Origin: an uncultured Clostridia bacterium | GTDB lineage: Bacteria; Bacillota; Clostridia; TANB77; CAG-508 | DNA: 35,781 nucleotides | Assembly (NCBI GenBank): GCA_904381285.1 | Contig: CAJFII010000002.1 | Coordinates: 1 to 35,781, forward strand | Reading direction: 5' to 3' | In this document: piece by piece, positions 1-9,109 of the stretch | Numbering within the stretch: position 1 is the first letter of the stretch | Layout: the number at the start of each line of letters is the position of its first letter | The notes under the pieces: model-generated | What the model saw: only the letters and a program-made list of their open reading frames with translations | Databases searched by the model: none | Told to the model about the DNA's origin: nothing | Position numbers and translations under genes: made by a program

Positions 1-38
1 ATGTACTTTTTGTTCCTTCTTCAAACGGAACGTCTTGT

Positions 39-67
39 ATTATACTACATCACTTTTTCTTTGTCAA
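39..67 (-). promoter_or_regulatory. Strong sigma-A promoter (proximal of a tandem pair)
   Basis: On the minus strand a perfect -35 TTGACA (62-67) is followed after 17 bases by a perfect -10 TATAAT (39-44). It fires leftward out of the window. No gene is visible in the 38 bases left of it, apart from a short GTTCC/GGAAC inverted repeat. Full-consensus boxes in tandem with a second promoter are typical of rRNA or tRNA operons in Bacillota, so the target is probably a stable-RNA operon just outside the window. That identity is inferred. Confidence 0.75.
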
Positions 68-215
68 CATATTTTTTCACTTTTTTTCATATTTTTTTAT
101 TACCTCTTTTTGGGCGTAATAAAAAACTAGTAATTGCTGCTTTTTTATTCTGTTTTTCCTTTACTAATTCTTCTTTTTTATTTGTTTTTATGTTGCTCGT
201 GACTTCGTATTATTT

Positions 216-244
216 ATATTATCATCTTTTACTTCCTATGTCAA
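216..244 (-). promoter_or_regulatory. Strong sigma-A promoter (distal of a tandem pair)
   Basis: On the minus strand -35 TTGACA (239-244), a 17-base spacer and -10 TAATAT (216-221) point left, about 177 bases upstream of a second consensus promoter at 39-67. The stretch between them is T-rich on the plus strand and shows no credible gene; the open frame at 1-282 is low-complexity and lacks a ribosome site. The pair resembles the P1/P2 arrangement of rRNA operons. Confidence 0.7.
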
Positions 245-287
245 TACTTTTTCATCTTTTTTTCTTGGTATTTTTTACATAAAATAA

Positions 288-320
288 ACGGAGTATTTGA
301 ATTTGGTCAAAATACTCCGT
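288..320 (-). terminator. Rho-independent terminator after the 338-1996 gene
   Basis: An 11-base perfect stem (288-298 with 310-320, ACGGAGTATTT and its complement) with an 11-base loop lies 17 bases past the stop of the 338-1996 gene. On the minus strand it is followed by a T-rich tail (TTATTTTATG). It ends the operon read from 5180. Confidence 0.85.
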
Positions 321-337
321 CTTAGCATTATAATCAT

Positions 338-1996
338 TTAATTGGTAATTGTATTACTTATAATAGTATTATTGTTTGTTTCTTGAATTGCAGTATTTCC
401 TTGTTGGTCTTCCTGGTTAGTTTGTGCATTTGTTTGTTCTGATTGTTGTTGTACAGTATTTACTATTTGTAGTTTTTGTTCGTACAATTGATTAAGCCTA
501 TTTATTATATCTTGCGTTAATTTGCTTATATATTCTGGTGTAAAGTTATTTACTGTGGCTGAGTTTTCTTGTGTTAATTCTTCTACTTCTATGTCATTTG
601 TTACTGTTGTATTTGAATTTATAGTAGTTTTGAAATATGTTTCACCTGATATATTAACATTAAAAATTATATTATTTTGTATACTATCTGTTACATTTGT
701 TTTATTTTGTAAAGATACCGTAACACTATCTTCTCCTGTATCAAATATTAATATTCCTACCATGTTTGTCTGATTATTTTGTGTTTCTTTTGCTAATTCT
801 ATACTTTTTAAATTCATTTTTGCTTGTTGTGTTGTTTCGTTATTTGAATTACTTTGGTTTTCATCGCCTATTATTTGATATTCATCATTTATAGTATTAT
901 TTGTTTGATTTTCTTCTAACAAAGAATTATTATCTTCTGTATTAGTATTATTATTATTTTCTAATGTAATTAATGTTCTTACTGCTGTTTCAGTTTTTTG
1001 ATAATCTACTATTATTTTATTTGCATCTGCTTCTAACTCAGTTCTTATAAGTTGCCCTTCTGATTCATATACTGTTATTTTTATATTTTCAAATTGATTT
1101 GTTTGATTCTGGTTAAGTGCATTAATTTGCTCGTCTATTTTAGAAATAAGTGTTTCTTTTGTTATATCACTTTGACTATCTATTAATCTTACTTTTTCTA
1201 ATATTAAATTTAATGTTGTATCATCAGTTTTTAATGTTTGTAATATTTGTATAATTACATTCATTACCTCTGAACTAGTTAATTCTAATGAATATCCATT
1301 TGCTACTATATTTTGATTATTTACAGTTAATTGTACATCTCTTTCTTTGGTATATTTTTCTTTTGGAATTTGAGTATTTATAACTTGCAAATACTTTTGT
1401 ATAATAGCTGTTTTATCTTCATCACTTATATATAAAAGTTCTTCTAAGTTTATTGCTTCTATCCTATTTGGTATATTACTAGTATCAGTAATACCAAATT
1501 TCCCTGCCAATTCTTTTAAATTATTGTTGTCAAATGCTAAATATTTATTGTTAATCACTTCATCTGATGTTATAGCATATAAATCATCATTTCTTATATA
1601 TTTTAATGTAAATAAATCTTGTGTTAGAAATTTTAAAGTAGTTTGACTAGATTCTCTATTATTACTAGGATCTGCTTTTAGTTCGTGTTCAATACTAAAA
1701 TTTCTTGCTGGTATTGTTTGATTTGCTATTTCCATATCACTAGAAACTAAATCAAATGTTGTTTCAGAATTTGTAGTATATTTATTTTGTTTTATATTGT
1801 TTTGTGCTTCTGTTGTAGAATCTTTCATAAACATTTGTATAATTTCATCGTTTTGTGCTAAATACTTAAAAAATAATTCTTGATTTCCTTTAAACATATC
1901 TGTGAAAAAGAATAAGTATAGGCCTATAGCTACTATTATAAAAATTATTAGTACAATTGTTGTTATAATAAAAATTTTTCTTTTACCTGATTTCAT
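338..1996 (-). CDS. Gln/Asn-rich membrane-anchored protein of unknown function
   Basis: A 552-residue protein with one N-terminal membrane segment (about residues 8-31) after a short basic stretch, so the rest should lie outside the membrane. The exported part is rich in Asn, Gln and Thr. There is a low-complexity linker near residues 345-395, and a Gln/Asn-rich tail from about residue 505. No catalytic motif is recognisable. The overall form (single anchor, beta-rich body, polar linker) resembles an uncharacterised clostridial family, possibly DUF6583, but I cannot confirm that. The start has an excellent ribosome site (AAAGGAGGAATACC) and lies 12 bases after rlmB, so it is the last gene of the nucleotidase-lepA-rlmB operon. 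Its link to those translation genes is probably only positional. Confidence 0.8.
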   Translation of the reverse strand: MKSGKRKIFIITTIVLIIFIIVAIGLYLFFFTDMFKGNQELFFKYLAQNDEIIQMFMKDSTTEAQNNIKQNKYTTNSETTFDLVSSDMEIANQTIPARNFSIEHELKADPSNNRESSQTTLKFLTQDLFTLKYIRNDDLYAITSDEVINNKYLAFDNNNLKELAGKFGITDTSNIPNRIEAINLEELLYISDEDKTAIIQKYLQVINTQIPKEKYTKERDVQLTVNNQNIVANGYSLELTSSEVMNVIIQILQTLKTDDTTLNLILEKVRLIDSQSDITKETLISKIDEQINALNQNQTNQFENIKITVYESEGQLIRTELEADANKIIVDYQKTETAVRTLITLENNNNTNTEDNNSLLEENQTNNTINDEYQIIGDENQSNSNNETTQQAKMNLKSIELAKETQNNQTNMVGILIFDTGEDSVTVSLQNKTNVTDSIQNNIIFNVNISGETYFKTTINSNTTVTNDIEVEELTQENSATVNNFTPEYISKLTQDIINRLNQLYEQKLQIVNTVQQQSEQTNAQTNQEDQQGNTAIQETNNNTIISNTITN

Positions 1997-2008
1997 GGTA
2001 TTCCTCCT

Positions 2009-2767
2009 TTAATTTTTAATCCTTTGTTTTACCGCCTCATATATAACTATTCCAGCAGACACAGATGCGTTTAATGATGTTATTTGCCCTTGCATTGGAA
2101 TTTTTACTAAAAAGTCACAATTTTCTTTAACAAGTCTGCTCATTCCATAACCTTCGCTGCCTATAACTATAGCTAAAGGTCCTGTTAAATCTTGATTATA
2201 GTAATATTTGTTTGTATCCATATCTGTTCCACAAATCCATATTCCTTCTTTTTTTAGTGTGTTAATTGTTTCATTTATATTATTTACTCTTGCAATTTTC
2301 ATATGTTCTACCGCTCCTGCAGACACTTTATTTACTGTACTATTTACAGAAGCTGCTCTTCTTTTAGGTATTATTACCCCATGAACTCCTGCTGTTTCTG
2401 CAGTTCTTATTATTGAGCCAAGATTGTGTGGATCTTCTATTCCATCTAGTATTAATATAAACGGATTTTCATTCTTTTGTTTTGCCAAATTTATTATATC
2501 ATAAACTGTACAATAGTCAAATGGCGGAACAATTGCAATTATTCCTTGTGGATTATTAGTTTGTACCATTTTATTGAATTTTGTTTTTTCTAATTCTGTA
2601 ATAACTATTTTTCTTTCCTTTGCTTTTGCAATTATTTTATTAATTGAACCATGTTTGTTTCCTTTTTCTATAAAAATTTTGTTAATATCTTTGCCAGATT
2701 CTAGTAGTTCTAATACTGAATTTCTACCTTCTACTTGGTCGTTATATGATTCTTTAGTTTTATCCAT
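2009..2767 (-). CDS. rlmB: 23S rRNA (guanosine-2'-O-)-methyltransferase, RlmB/TrmH family
   Basis: A 252-residue SPOUT-class RNA methyltransferase that should transfer a methyl group from S-adenosylmethionine to a ribose 2'-OH in 23S rRNA. An N-terminal substrate-binding domain (about 1-85, with the early EGRNSVLELL segment) is followed by the knotted SpoU domain. The three SpoU motifs are visible: LDGIEDPHNLGSIIRTAE near 109, IVIGSEGYGMS near 200, and IPMQGQITSLNASVSAGI near 223. Length fits RlmB. ATG with GGAGATAAAA upstream lies 11 bases after lepA, so the two are co-transcribed. Related YacO/TrmH-group-3 enzymes cannot be told apart by eye. Confidence 0.93.
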   Translation of the reverse strand: MDKTKESYNDQVEGRNSVLELLESGKDINKIFIEKGNKHGSINKIIAKAKERKIVITELEKTKFNKMVQTNNPQGIIAIVPPFDYCTVYDIINLAKQKNENPFILILDGIEDPHNLGSIIRTAETAGVHGVIIPKRRAASVNSTVNKVSAGAVEHMKIARVNNINETINTLKKEGIWICGTDMDTNKYYYNQDLTGPLAIVIGSEGYGMSRLVKENCDFLVKIPMQGQITSLNASVSAGIVIYEAVKQRIKN

Positions 2768-2778
2768 TTTTATCTCCT

Positions 2779-4590
2779 TTATTCATCATCTAATTTAAGT
2801 ACACTTAAAAATGCTTCTTGTGGTATATCTACACTTCCTATTTGTCTCATCTTTTTCTTACCCTTTTTTTGCTTTTCTAGTAATTTTTTCTTTCTTGTAA
2901 TATCTCCACCATAACATTTAGCAAGTACATCTTTTCTCATAGCAGATATTGTTTCTCTTGCTATAATTTGTCCTCCAATTACTGCTTGTATTGGTATTGC
3001 AAATAATTGTCTTGGTATTACCGTTTTTAATTTTTCTACCATTTTCTTTCCTCGTGTATAGCTTGAATCTTTATGAACTATAAAGCTTAATGCATCTACT
3101 CCTTCTCCGTTCACTCTAATATCTAGTTTAACAAGTTCTGCTCTTCTATATTCTTTAAATTCATAATCAAATGAAGCATATCCTTTTGTTTTAGATTTTA
3201 AATTATCAAAGAAATCATATATTATTTCATTTAAAGGTAATTCATATATTAGTGTAACTCTTGTTTCATCTAAATATTTCATATCTATATATGTTCCACG
3301 TCTATTTTGACATATTTCCATTATATTTCCCACAAATTCTTTTGGAGTTAGTATTTCAGCTTTTACAATTGGTTCTTCCATATATGATATCTCTTGTGGC
3401 GCTGGTAAATCTGCTGGATTATACAATTCTTGCATAGTTCCATCTGTTTTATATACTTTATATATAACTGATGGAGATGTTGTAATTAAGCTTAAATCGA
3501 ATTCTCTATCTAATCTTTCTTCTATTATTTCTAAATGTAATAATCCTAAAAATCCACATCTAAATCCAAATCCTAAAGCAGTTGAAGTTTCCGGTTCATA
3601 TTGCAATGCAGCATCATTTAATTTTAATTTTTCTAATGCTACTTTTAAATTTTCATAGTCACTTCCATCTACAGGATATAGTCCACAATACACCATTGGA
3701 TTTACTTTTTTATATCCTTTTAAAGGTTCACTCGCTGGTTTATTTTGTAATGTTATTGTATCACCAACATGAATATCAGATAAATTTTTAATACTTGCTG
3801 CAATATATCCAACTTCTCCTGCAAGTAATTCATCTGCTTGTTCATAGCTACCTGGCTCAAAATATCCTACTTCAGTTACTGTAAATATTTTGTCTGCAGC
3901 CATTAACCTTATTTCATCACCAACTTTTACTTTTCCATCTACAACTCTTACATATGCAATAGCACCTTTATAGTTATCATAAAATGAATCAAAAATTAAG
4001 CATTTTAATTCTGAATTTTCATCTCCGTTTGGTGCAGGTATATCTGTTACAATTCGTTCTAACACTTGGTCTACATTTAATCCCGATTTTGCAGATATAC
4101 ATGGTGCATCCATAGCCGGATTTCCAATTATATCTTCTATTTCGTGTTTTACTTCATCTGGTCTTGCATTTGGTAAATCCACCTTATTTATTACTGGTAA
4201 AATTTCTAAGTTATTATCTAGTGCTAAATATACATTAGCAAGAGTTTGTGCTTCTACTCCTTGGCTAGAATCTACTACTAAAATGGCTCCTTCACATGCA
4301 GCTAAACTCCTTGATACTTCATAATTAAAATCCACATGTCCTGGAGTATCTATTAAATTAAAAATATATTGTTCTCCATTTTTAGCTACATATTTCATTC
4401 TAACTGCTTGAGATTTTATAGTAATTCCTCTTTCACGCTCTAAATCCATATTGTCTAAAACCTGATTTTCCATTTCACGTTCAGATAAAACCCCTGTCAT
4501 TTCGATTAATCTATCTGCTAATGTAGATTTTCCATGATCTATATGTGCAATTATACTAAAATTTCTAATATGTTTTTGTCTATCACTCAA
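2779..4590 (-). CDS. lepA: Elongation factor 4 (LepA), ribosomal back-translocase GTPase
   Basis: A 603-residue translational GTPase of the usual LepA length. It acts on the ribosome, where it is reported to promote back-translocation or ribosome biogenesis under stress. G1 ([10 protein letters not shown]), G3 ([12 protein letters not shown]) and G4 (NKVD) are intact. The elongation-factor domains and the LepA-specific C-terminal domain follow ([20 protein letters not shown] near 560). The start is TTG, with GGAGGAGAAG 9 bases upstream. That ribosome site lies inside the last codons of the nucleotidase gene (gap 2 bases), which implies translational coupling. rlmB follows directly. Confidence 0.97.
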   Translation of the reverse strand: MSDRQKHIRNFSIIAHIDHGKSTLADRLIEMTGVLSEREMENQVLDNMDLERERGITIKSQAVRMKYVAKNGEQYIFNLIDTPGHVDFNYEVSRSLAACEGAILVVDSSQGVEAQTLANVYLALDNNLEILPVINKVDLPNARPDEVKHEIEDIIGNPAMDAPCISAKSGLNVDQVLERIVTDIPAPNGDENSELKCLIFDSFYDNYKGAIAYVRVVDGKVKVGDEIRLMAADKIFTVTEVGYFEPGSYEQADELLAGEVGYIAASIKNLSDIHVGDTITLQNKPASEPLKGYKKVNPMVYCGLYPVDGSDYENLKVALEKLKLNDAALQYEPETSTALGFGFRCGFLGLLHLEIIEERLDREFDLSLITTSPSVIYKVYKTDGTMQELYNPADLPAPQEISYMEEPIVKAEILTPKEFVGNIMEICQNRRGTYIDMKYLDETRVTLIYELPLNEIIYDFFDNLKSKTKGYASFDYEFKEYRRAELVKLDIRVNGEGVDALSFIVHKDSSYTRGKKMVEKLKTVIPRQLFAIPIQAVIGGQIIARETISAMRKDVLAKCYGGDITRKKKLLEKQKKGKKKMRQIGSVDIPQEAFLSVLKLDDE

Positions 4591-4592
4591 AA

Positions 4593-5180
4593 CTACTTCT
4601 CCTCCATGTTTAAATTATATATATATCTATAGATTTCTCCCCAATTATTTACTTCTTTCAAAAATTCATTTTCTTCTAATTTTTCCCTATTTACATCTCT
4701 AAAGTAAAGTGTTCGTATTCTATTATCTGATATTGCTTTACAAATTGTAGCTCTATCATCTATCATAATATCTATATTTTCTTTTTTACATACTTCTAGT
4801 TTATCATTTGATGCCCAATAATATTTATCAAATTTCAAACCATATTTTCTAAATTGCTCTTCCGCTTCATATTTTGTTTCTTTAAATGTATTTCCTCTTG
4901 CTGTAATAATTACAAGCTCATGATTATCTTTCTTTAAAAGTTCAATTACTTCTTTCGCTCCTGGCATTAAGCTTGCTTGTCTCTGGGTTTGTAATAAATA
5001 TTTTTCTCTAAACTTTTTCACCTCTTCTTCTGTCCAATCATATCTTTCTGCTTCAATAATCCCTTTTTTATTTATTACTCCGTTTTTATTAAGTTCTAAT
5101 AAATCATATAACTCTGCTTTTACTCTAATCATATTTTCTGTATTTAAAATAACTCCATCTATATCTATTCCAATTTTCAT
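4593..5180 (-). CDS. HAD-superfamily 5'(3')-nucleotidase-like hydrolase
   Basis: A 195-residue cytosolic HAD phosphohydrolase of the 5' nucleotidase, deoxy (NT5C) type. Motif I is IDIDGVI at residues 4-10, with the nucleophile and acid aspartates. Motif II is VIITAR near 93-98. A motif-IV acidic pair (MIDDRAT) lies near 139. This predicts dephosphorylation of a small metabolite, possibly a (deoxy)nucleotide; the substrate is not certain. It is the first gene of the operon leading into lepA. The ATG has AAAAGGAGAAAATT upstream and its own promoter at 5210-5238. Confidence 0.8.
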   Translation of the reverse strand: MKIGIDIDGVILNTENMIRVKAELYDLLELNKNGVINKKGIIEAERYDWTEEEVKKFREKYLLQTQRQASLMPGAKEVIELLKKDNHELVIITARGNTFKETKYEAEEQFRKYGLKFDKYYWASNDKLEVCKKENIDIMIDDRATICKAISDNRIRTLYFRDVNREKLEENEFLKEVNNWGEIYRYIYNLNMEEK

Positions 5181-5209
5181 AATTTTCTCCTTTTCATAAA
5201 TTTGATGTT

Positions 5210-5238
5210 ATTTTATCATAATAATTATAAAAGCACAA
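5210..5238 (-). promoter_or_regulatory. Promoter for the nucleotidase-lepA-rlmB operon
   Basis: Minus-strand -35 TTGTGC (5233-5238), 17-base spacer and -10 TAAAAT (5210-5215), about 30 bases before the ATG at 5180. It lies back to back with the promoter of the divergent gene at 5316. Confidence 0.6.
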
Positions 5239-5250
5239 TACATATATTTC

Positions 5251-5279
5251 TTGCATATTTCAATAATATGTGTTATTAT
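5251..5279 (+). promoter_or_regulatory. Promoter for the 77-residue gene
   Basis: -35 TTGCAT (5251-5256), 17-base spacer, -10 TATTAT (5274-5279), 36 bases before the ATG at 5316. It supports the small downstream frame being a real transcription unit. Confidence 0.7.
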
Positions 5280-5315
5280 ATCATATGAAAATATGTTGAA
5301 CAGGAGGACACACTC

Positions 5316-5549
5316 ATGGCAACAGAAAAAAGAAGTCTGACATTGTCAGAGGCAATTGCAATGATAAAAAATGCTGAAAGCGAAAACAAATCTGTTATTC
5401 GGATTTCGCCATTAGCTTTTCAGTTAGTTTATGACCTTCCTATAAGATATGTTGGAGGAATCCAATCTCTTAAACTGTCTTCTTATGGCAGGTTAAAAGG
5501 AGTAAACAATCTATATTGGGCTGAATATATCTTGGTTTATCCCAGATAA
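5316..5549 (+). CDS. Small hypothetical protein (77 aa), codon use unlike its neighbours
   Basis: A 77-residue predicted soluble protein without a recognised domain, signal peptide or membrane span. It has a promoter at 5251-5279, an AGGAGG ribosome site 9 bases before the ATG, and a strong terminator 22 bases after the stop, so it looks like a free-standing gene between two minus-strand operons. Codon choice differs from the rest of the window: CTG, TTG, GAG, TCG, AGC, GGC and AGG occur in a short span. This suggests recent acquisition. It holds the only in-frame CGG (5400-5402, residue 29) that is not at an obvious frameshift. A +1 shift there would end the product four residues later, so if CGG is poorly read in this host the expressed product is uncertain. 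Confidence 0.6.
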   Translation: MATEKRSLTLSEAIAMIKNAESENKSVIRISPLAFQLVYDLPIRYVGGIQSLKLSSYGRLKGVNNLYWAEYILVYPR

Positions 5550-5570
5550 ATAGGTCACATCATTGCAAAA

Positions 5571-5608
5571 GAAGGAACCAACTACTAGATTTATCAGTTG
5601 GTTCCTTC
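5571..5608. terminator. Bidirectional terminator between the 77-aa gene and uvrB
   Basis: A 13-base perfect stem (5571-5583 with 5596-5608, GAAGGAACCAACT and complement) and 12-base loop. T-rich tails follow on both strands (TTCTTTCTT on plus, TTTTGC on minus), so it can end both converging units. Confidence 0.85.
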
Positions 5609-5624
5609 TTCTTTCTTATAATAA

Positions 5625-7581
5625 TTATAATAATTTTTCTAATTCTTTTATTTTATCTCTTAATTCAGCTGCTTGTTCAAATTCCATATTAGCTGCATGT
5701 TTTAACATTTCATCTGTTAATTTATTAATAATCTCATTAATATCTTCATCTTTTTTAATTTCATAGCCTGTATCTATGTCTTCTAATATTGTTGCTTTTA
5801 TTGTGTCTCTTACTGATTTTTTAATTGTTTGTGGTACTATATTGTGAGCTTTATTGTAGTTGCTTTGAATTTCTCTTCTTCTGTTAGTTTCTGTAATAGC
5901 TTTTTCCATACTTTCAGTTAATTCGTCTGCATACATTATAACTTTTCCTTCAGTATTTCTAGCTGCTCGTCCAATTGTTTGAATTAAAGAACGTTCTGAA
6001 CGTAAGAACCCTTGCTTATCTGCATCTAATATTGCAACAAGTGATACTTCTGGAATATCTAAACCTTCTCTTAATAAATTAATTCCTACCAAAACATCAA
6101 ATTCTCCTATACGTAAATCACGTATGATTTCCATTCTTTCTAGAGCTTTTATTTCTGAATGCATATACCTAACTTTTATATCTATTCCAGCAAGATATGA
6201 AGTTAAATCTTCTGCCATTTTTTTAGTTAATGTTGTTACTAATACTCTTTCATTTTTTTCAACACGTTGTCTAATTTGCTCTATCAAGTCATCTACTTGG
6301 TTTTCTATAGGCTTAACTTCTATTTCTGGGTCTAATAACCCTGTAGGCCTTATAATTTGTTCTACTATATTTCCATTAGAATGTTCTTTCTCATAATCAG
6401 CTGGAGTTGCACTTACAAATATTACTTGATTTATTTTATTTTCAAATTCGTCAAACTTTAAAGGTCTATTGTCTAAGGCTGAAGGCAACCTAAAACCGTA
6501 ATTTACTAAAGCTTCTTTTCTAGCTCTATCTCCATTATACATGCCTCTAACTTGCGGAATAGTTGCATGGGATTCATCTATAAGTAACAAAAAATCTTTT
6601 GGAAAATAGTCAAATAACGTAAATGGAGGACTTCCTTCTGCTCTTCCACTTATATGTCTTGAATAATTTTCAATACCTTGGCAGAATCCTGTTTCTCGCA
6701 TCATTTCAATATCAAAATTTGTTCTTTCTTCTATTCTTTGTGCCTCGATTAGCTTATTTTGTGATTTAAAATACTTGATTCGTTGTTCTAATTCTTTTTC
6801 TATATCATTAATTGCTCTTTCCATTTTATCTTTGGTAGTAACATAGTGAGAATTAGGAAATATCATTACATGGTTTCTTGTTCCAATCACTTTACCAGTA
6901 AGTGGATTTATTTCTGAAATTTTTTCTACTTCATCGCCCCACATTTCTACTCGTATTGCTTTTTCATTCTCATCAGATGGATATATTTCCACTATATCTC
7001 CTTTTGCTCTAAATGTTCCTCTTTTAAAATCTATTTCATTTCTTGTATATTGCATATTTATAAGTTTTCTTAAAATTTCATCTCTTGATTTTTGCATTCC
7101 TGGGCGTAATGAAATAATCATATTCTCATAATCTATTGGATCTCCCAATCCATATATGCAGGATACAGATGACACTATTATAACATCTTTTGATTCAAAT
7201 AATGCAGCTGTTGCACTATGACGTAATTTATCAATTTCATCATTTATAGACGAATCTTTTTCTATATATGTATCTGAAGATGGTATATATGCCTCTGGTT
7301 GATAATAATCATAATAGCTTACAAAATACTCAACATTATTTTCAGGAAAAAATTCTTTGAACTCCGAATATAGTTGTCCAGCTAGTGTTTTGTTATGTGC
7401 AAGCACTAGTGTTGGTTTTTGAACATTTTGTATTATATTTGCCATAGTAAAAGTTTTTCCGGGAACCTGTAACTCCTAAAAGTGTCTGGAATTTTTTTCC
7501 TTCTTTTATTCCATTTGATAAATATTCTATTGCTTGTGGCTGATCACCTGTTGGTTTATATTCTGAATGTAATTTAAACAT
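5625..7581 (-). CDS. uvrB: Excinuclease ABC subunit B, with a +1 frameshift at CGG in the P-loop
   Basis: UvrB, the DNA-damage-verifying helicase-like subunit of nucleotide excision repair, which works with UvrA and UvrC (not in the window). The first 40 codons (7581-7462) read to GVTGS in one frame; the rest continues one base on. The sequence reads GGT TCC CGG AAA; skipping the C at 7461 gives GGT TCC GGA AAA ACT and restores the Walker A GVTGSGKT (Gly41). Joined product: 651 residues, the family length. Also present: the beta-hairpin (YDYYQPEAY), Walker B ([11 protein letters not shown]), the motif-V region ([13 protein letters not shown]), RAARN, and a C-terminal UVR domain. The 1,836-base second part is fully open, which argues against decay. 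The start is the ATG at 7581, with AAAGGAGAAAAC upstream; an ATG at 7596 lies before the ribosome site and is rejected. An assembly error remains possible. Confidence 0.92.
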
Positions 7582-7620
7582 GTTTTCTCCTTTCATATTA
7601 TAATATCTATCTTTTTTATT

Positions 7621-8400
7621 TTAACCTAATGCAATATCTAAAATCATCATAATTACAAAGCCTATGGCAACACCAATTGTTCCTATATTAGAGTGTTCTC
7701 CCATTTGTGACTCTGGTATTAGCTCTTCTACAACCACATAAATCATTGCTCCTGCTGCAAATGATAATAGATATGGTAATATTGGTTCTACAATATTTGT
7801 TAATAAAATGGTAATAATTGCCGCTATTGGCTCTACAATTCCAGATAATGTTCCATAAATAAATGCTCTAGTTTTTGATATGCCTTCACTTTTTAAAGGC
7901 ATTGAAATTATTGCCCCTTCTGGGAAATTTTGAATTGCTATACCTATTGCTAAAGCAATTGTTCCAGCAAATGTCATATTTAAATTTCCTATAAGAGTGC
8001 CCGCTAGAACAACTCCAACAGCCATTCCTTCAGGTATATTATGTAATGTTACTGCTAATACTAACATAGTAGTATTTTTTAATTTAGCTTTAATTCCTTC
8101 TGGTTTTTTACTGTCTATGTGCATATGAGGTATGACACTATCTAAAACTAACAAAAATACTATTCCTAAAATAAATCCAACTGCAGCTGGAAACCAAGAT
8201 AAAATTCCTTGTTCTTCAGCCATTTCTATAGACGGTATAAGCAGTGACCATATCGACGCAGCTATCATTACTCCAGCTGCGAATCCTGATAACAGTTTTT
8301 GCACTTTTTTATTTATTTCATTTTTCATAAAAAATACCATTGCAGAACCTAACATTGTACCTAAAAATGGTATTAATACCCCTATAAGAATATTATTCAT
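7621..8400 (-). CDS. ZIP-family divalent metal transporter
   Basis: A 259-residue integral membrane protein with about eight predicted spans, of the ZupT/GufA-like ZIP family that brings Zn2+, Fe2+ or Mn2+ into the cytosol. The two metal-site motifs are HNIPEG (residues 120-125) and NFPEG (158-162). A short His-containing loop (PHMHID, 91-96) precedes the first. The substrate cannot be read from sequence. The ATG at 8400 is the earliest in-frame start, because a TAG stands two codons upstream; its ribosome site (GAAGAAG) is weak. A promoter lies at 8447-8475. It ends 39 bases before the uvrB start with no clear terminator, so uvrB may be co-transcribed. Confidence 0.9.
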   Translation of the reverse strand: MNNILIGVLIPFLGTMLGSAMVFFMKNEINKKVQKLLSGFAAGVMIAASIWSLLIPSIEMAEEQGILSWFPAAVGFILGIVFLLVLDSVIPHMHIDSKKPEGIKAKLKNTTMLVLAVTLHNIPEGMAVGVVLAGTLIGNLNMTFAGTIALAIGIAIQNFPEGAIISMPLKSEGISKTRAFIYGTLSGIVEPIAAIITILLTNIVEPILPYLLSFAAGAMIYVVVEELIPESQMGEHSNIGTIGVAIGFVIMMILDIALG

Positions 8401-8446
8401 TTTCTAACACTTCTTCTAACTCTTTATTTTTAATTATTATTAATAT

Positions 8447-8475
8447 ATCATAAAAGTAAATTAAAATAAAGTAAA
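8447..8475 (-). promoter_or_regulatory. Promoter for the ZIP transporter (and possibly uvrB)
   Basis: Minus-strand -35 TTTACT (8470-8475), 17-base spacer, -10 TATGAT (8447-8452), about 46 bases before the ATG at 8400. The surrounding DNA is almost pure A/T, so chance matches are likely and confidence is moderate. Confidence 0.45.
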
Positions 8476-8503
8476 TTAAATTTAAAAATAATTTCAATAT
8501 ATC

Positions 8504-8532
8504 TAGACATTTATTTATATTTTGTGTATGAT
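8504..8532 (+). promoter_or_regulatory. Promoter for the 104-aa secreted protein
   Basis: -35 TAGACA (8504-8509), 17-base spacer, -10 TATGAT (8527-8532); a TATAAT at 8535-8540 overlaps closely. It lies 42 bases before the ATG at 8575. Confidence 0.6.
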
Positions 8533-8574
8533 TATATAATAAAATACACAAAATATATTATGGAGGAAACGCAT

Positions 8575-8889
8575 ATGAAAAAAATATTAATAATATCTAC
8601 AATTTTTATAATTTTATTTTTGTTGTTACCAATTTTTGCTAAAGCTACAGATGTTAATATGAATTTAACTAATGATATCAATAATCAAACTGATAATGTA
8701 TCTAACCAAAATACAAATACTACAACTACTCCACAAGAGACTTACACTTCTGGTAGTAGTACTATTAGCAATTTAAGTTCATTACCAGAAGCTGAACTTG
8801 GTCTTACTAACATCTTGAGTATTATTTTGATAGTAATAGGAATACTTTTAATATTACTTGCTATTGCAATTATTATACGTTTAAAATAA
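8575..8889 (+). CDS. Small exported Asn/Thr-rich protein with C-terminal membrane anchor
   Basis: A 104-residue protein of unknown function. The ATG at 8575 is preceded by TGGAGGAAACGCAT, so it is preferred over an in-frame ATG at 8524 that lies between the promoter boxes. Residues 1-23 form a signal peptide (MKK, a hydrophobic core, then AKA). A polar Asn/Thr/Ser/Gln-rich region spans about 24-70, and a hydrophobic segment ends the protein (about 78-101), closed by RLK. The expected topology is an exposed flexible segment tethered to the membrane. The gene at 9110 has the same plan, and the two probably form a pair of surface proteins. It is monocistronic, with a promoter at 8504-8532 and a terminator at 8935-8965. 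Confidence 0.75.
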   Translation: MKKILIISTIFIILFLLLPIFAKATDVNMNLTNDINNQTDNVSNQNTNTTTTPQETYTSGSSTISNLSSLPEAELGLTNILSIILIVIGILLILLAIAIIIRLK

Positions 8890-8922
8890 TTAAATTAAAA
8901 TAATTAAATTAAAATAATTAAA
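8881..8922. repeat. Three perfect tandem copies of a 14-bp unit
   Basis: TTAAAATAATTAAA occurs three times without mismatch (8881-8894, 8895-8908, 8909-8922). The first copy includes the last two codons and the TAA stop of the 104-aa gene, and each further copy would supply another stop. It looks like a slippage-type A/T expansion between the stop and the terminator. Confidence 0.9.
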
Positions 8923-8934
8923 ATAGAAAAAAAT

Positions 8935-8965
8935 GGCTATAATACTATTTTTTAGTGTTATAGTC
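8935..8965 (+). terminator. Terminator of the 104-aa gene
   Basis: A 13-base stem with G-T wobbles (8935-8947 with 8953-8965), a TTTTT loop and a following TATTTTTTTA tail. Confidence 0.85.
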
Positions 8966-9109
8966 TATTTTTTTATGTATTAAATTCTTAAAAAAAATTA
9001 ATACTATTTATGATTAATAAAAATTTAGTAGAATTTTGTAAATTTTTATTTTAATTATTACTTAATTTTCTATTAGTTTTTATTTCAAATTTTATTAGGA
9101 GGTAAGACC

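Noticed and set aside
1..282. Plus-strand open frame of 93 codons at the left edge
   Set aside because: Low-complexity Phe/Leu-rich product from T-rich DNA, no ribosome site, and it overlaps two minus-strand consensus promoters.
7459..7463. uvrB break as a simple homopolymer sequencing error
   Set aside because: It is a run of only three identical bases, and the other three CGG sites have no homopolymer at all. It remains possible until reads are checked.
8881..8922. Tandem 14-bp repeats as a CRISPR or iteron array
   Set aside because: Copies are directly adjacent without spacers, pure A/T, and only three; this is a slippage repeat.
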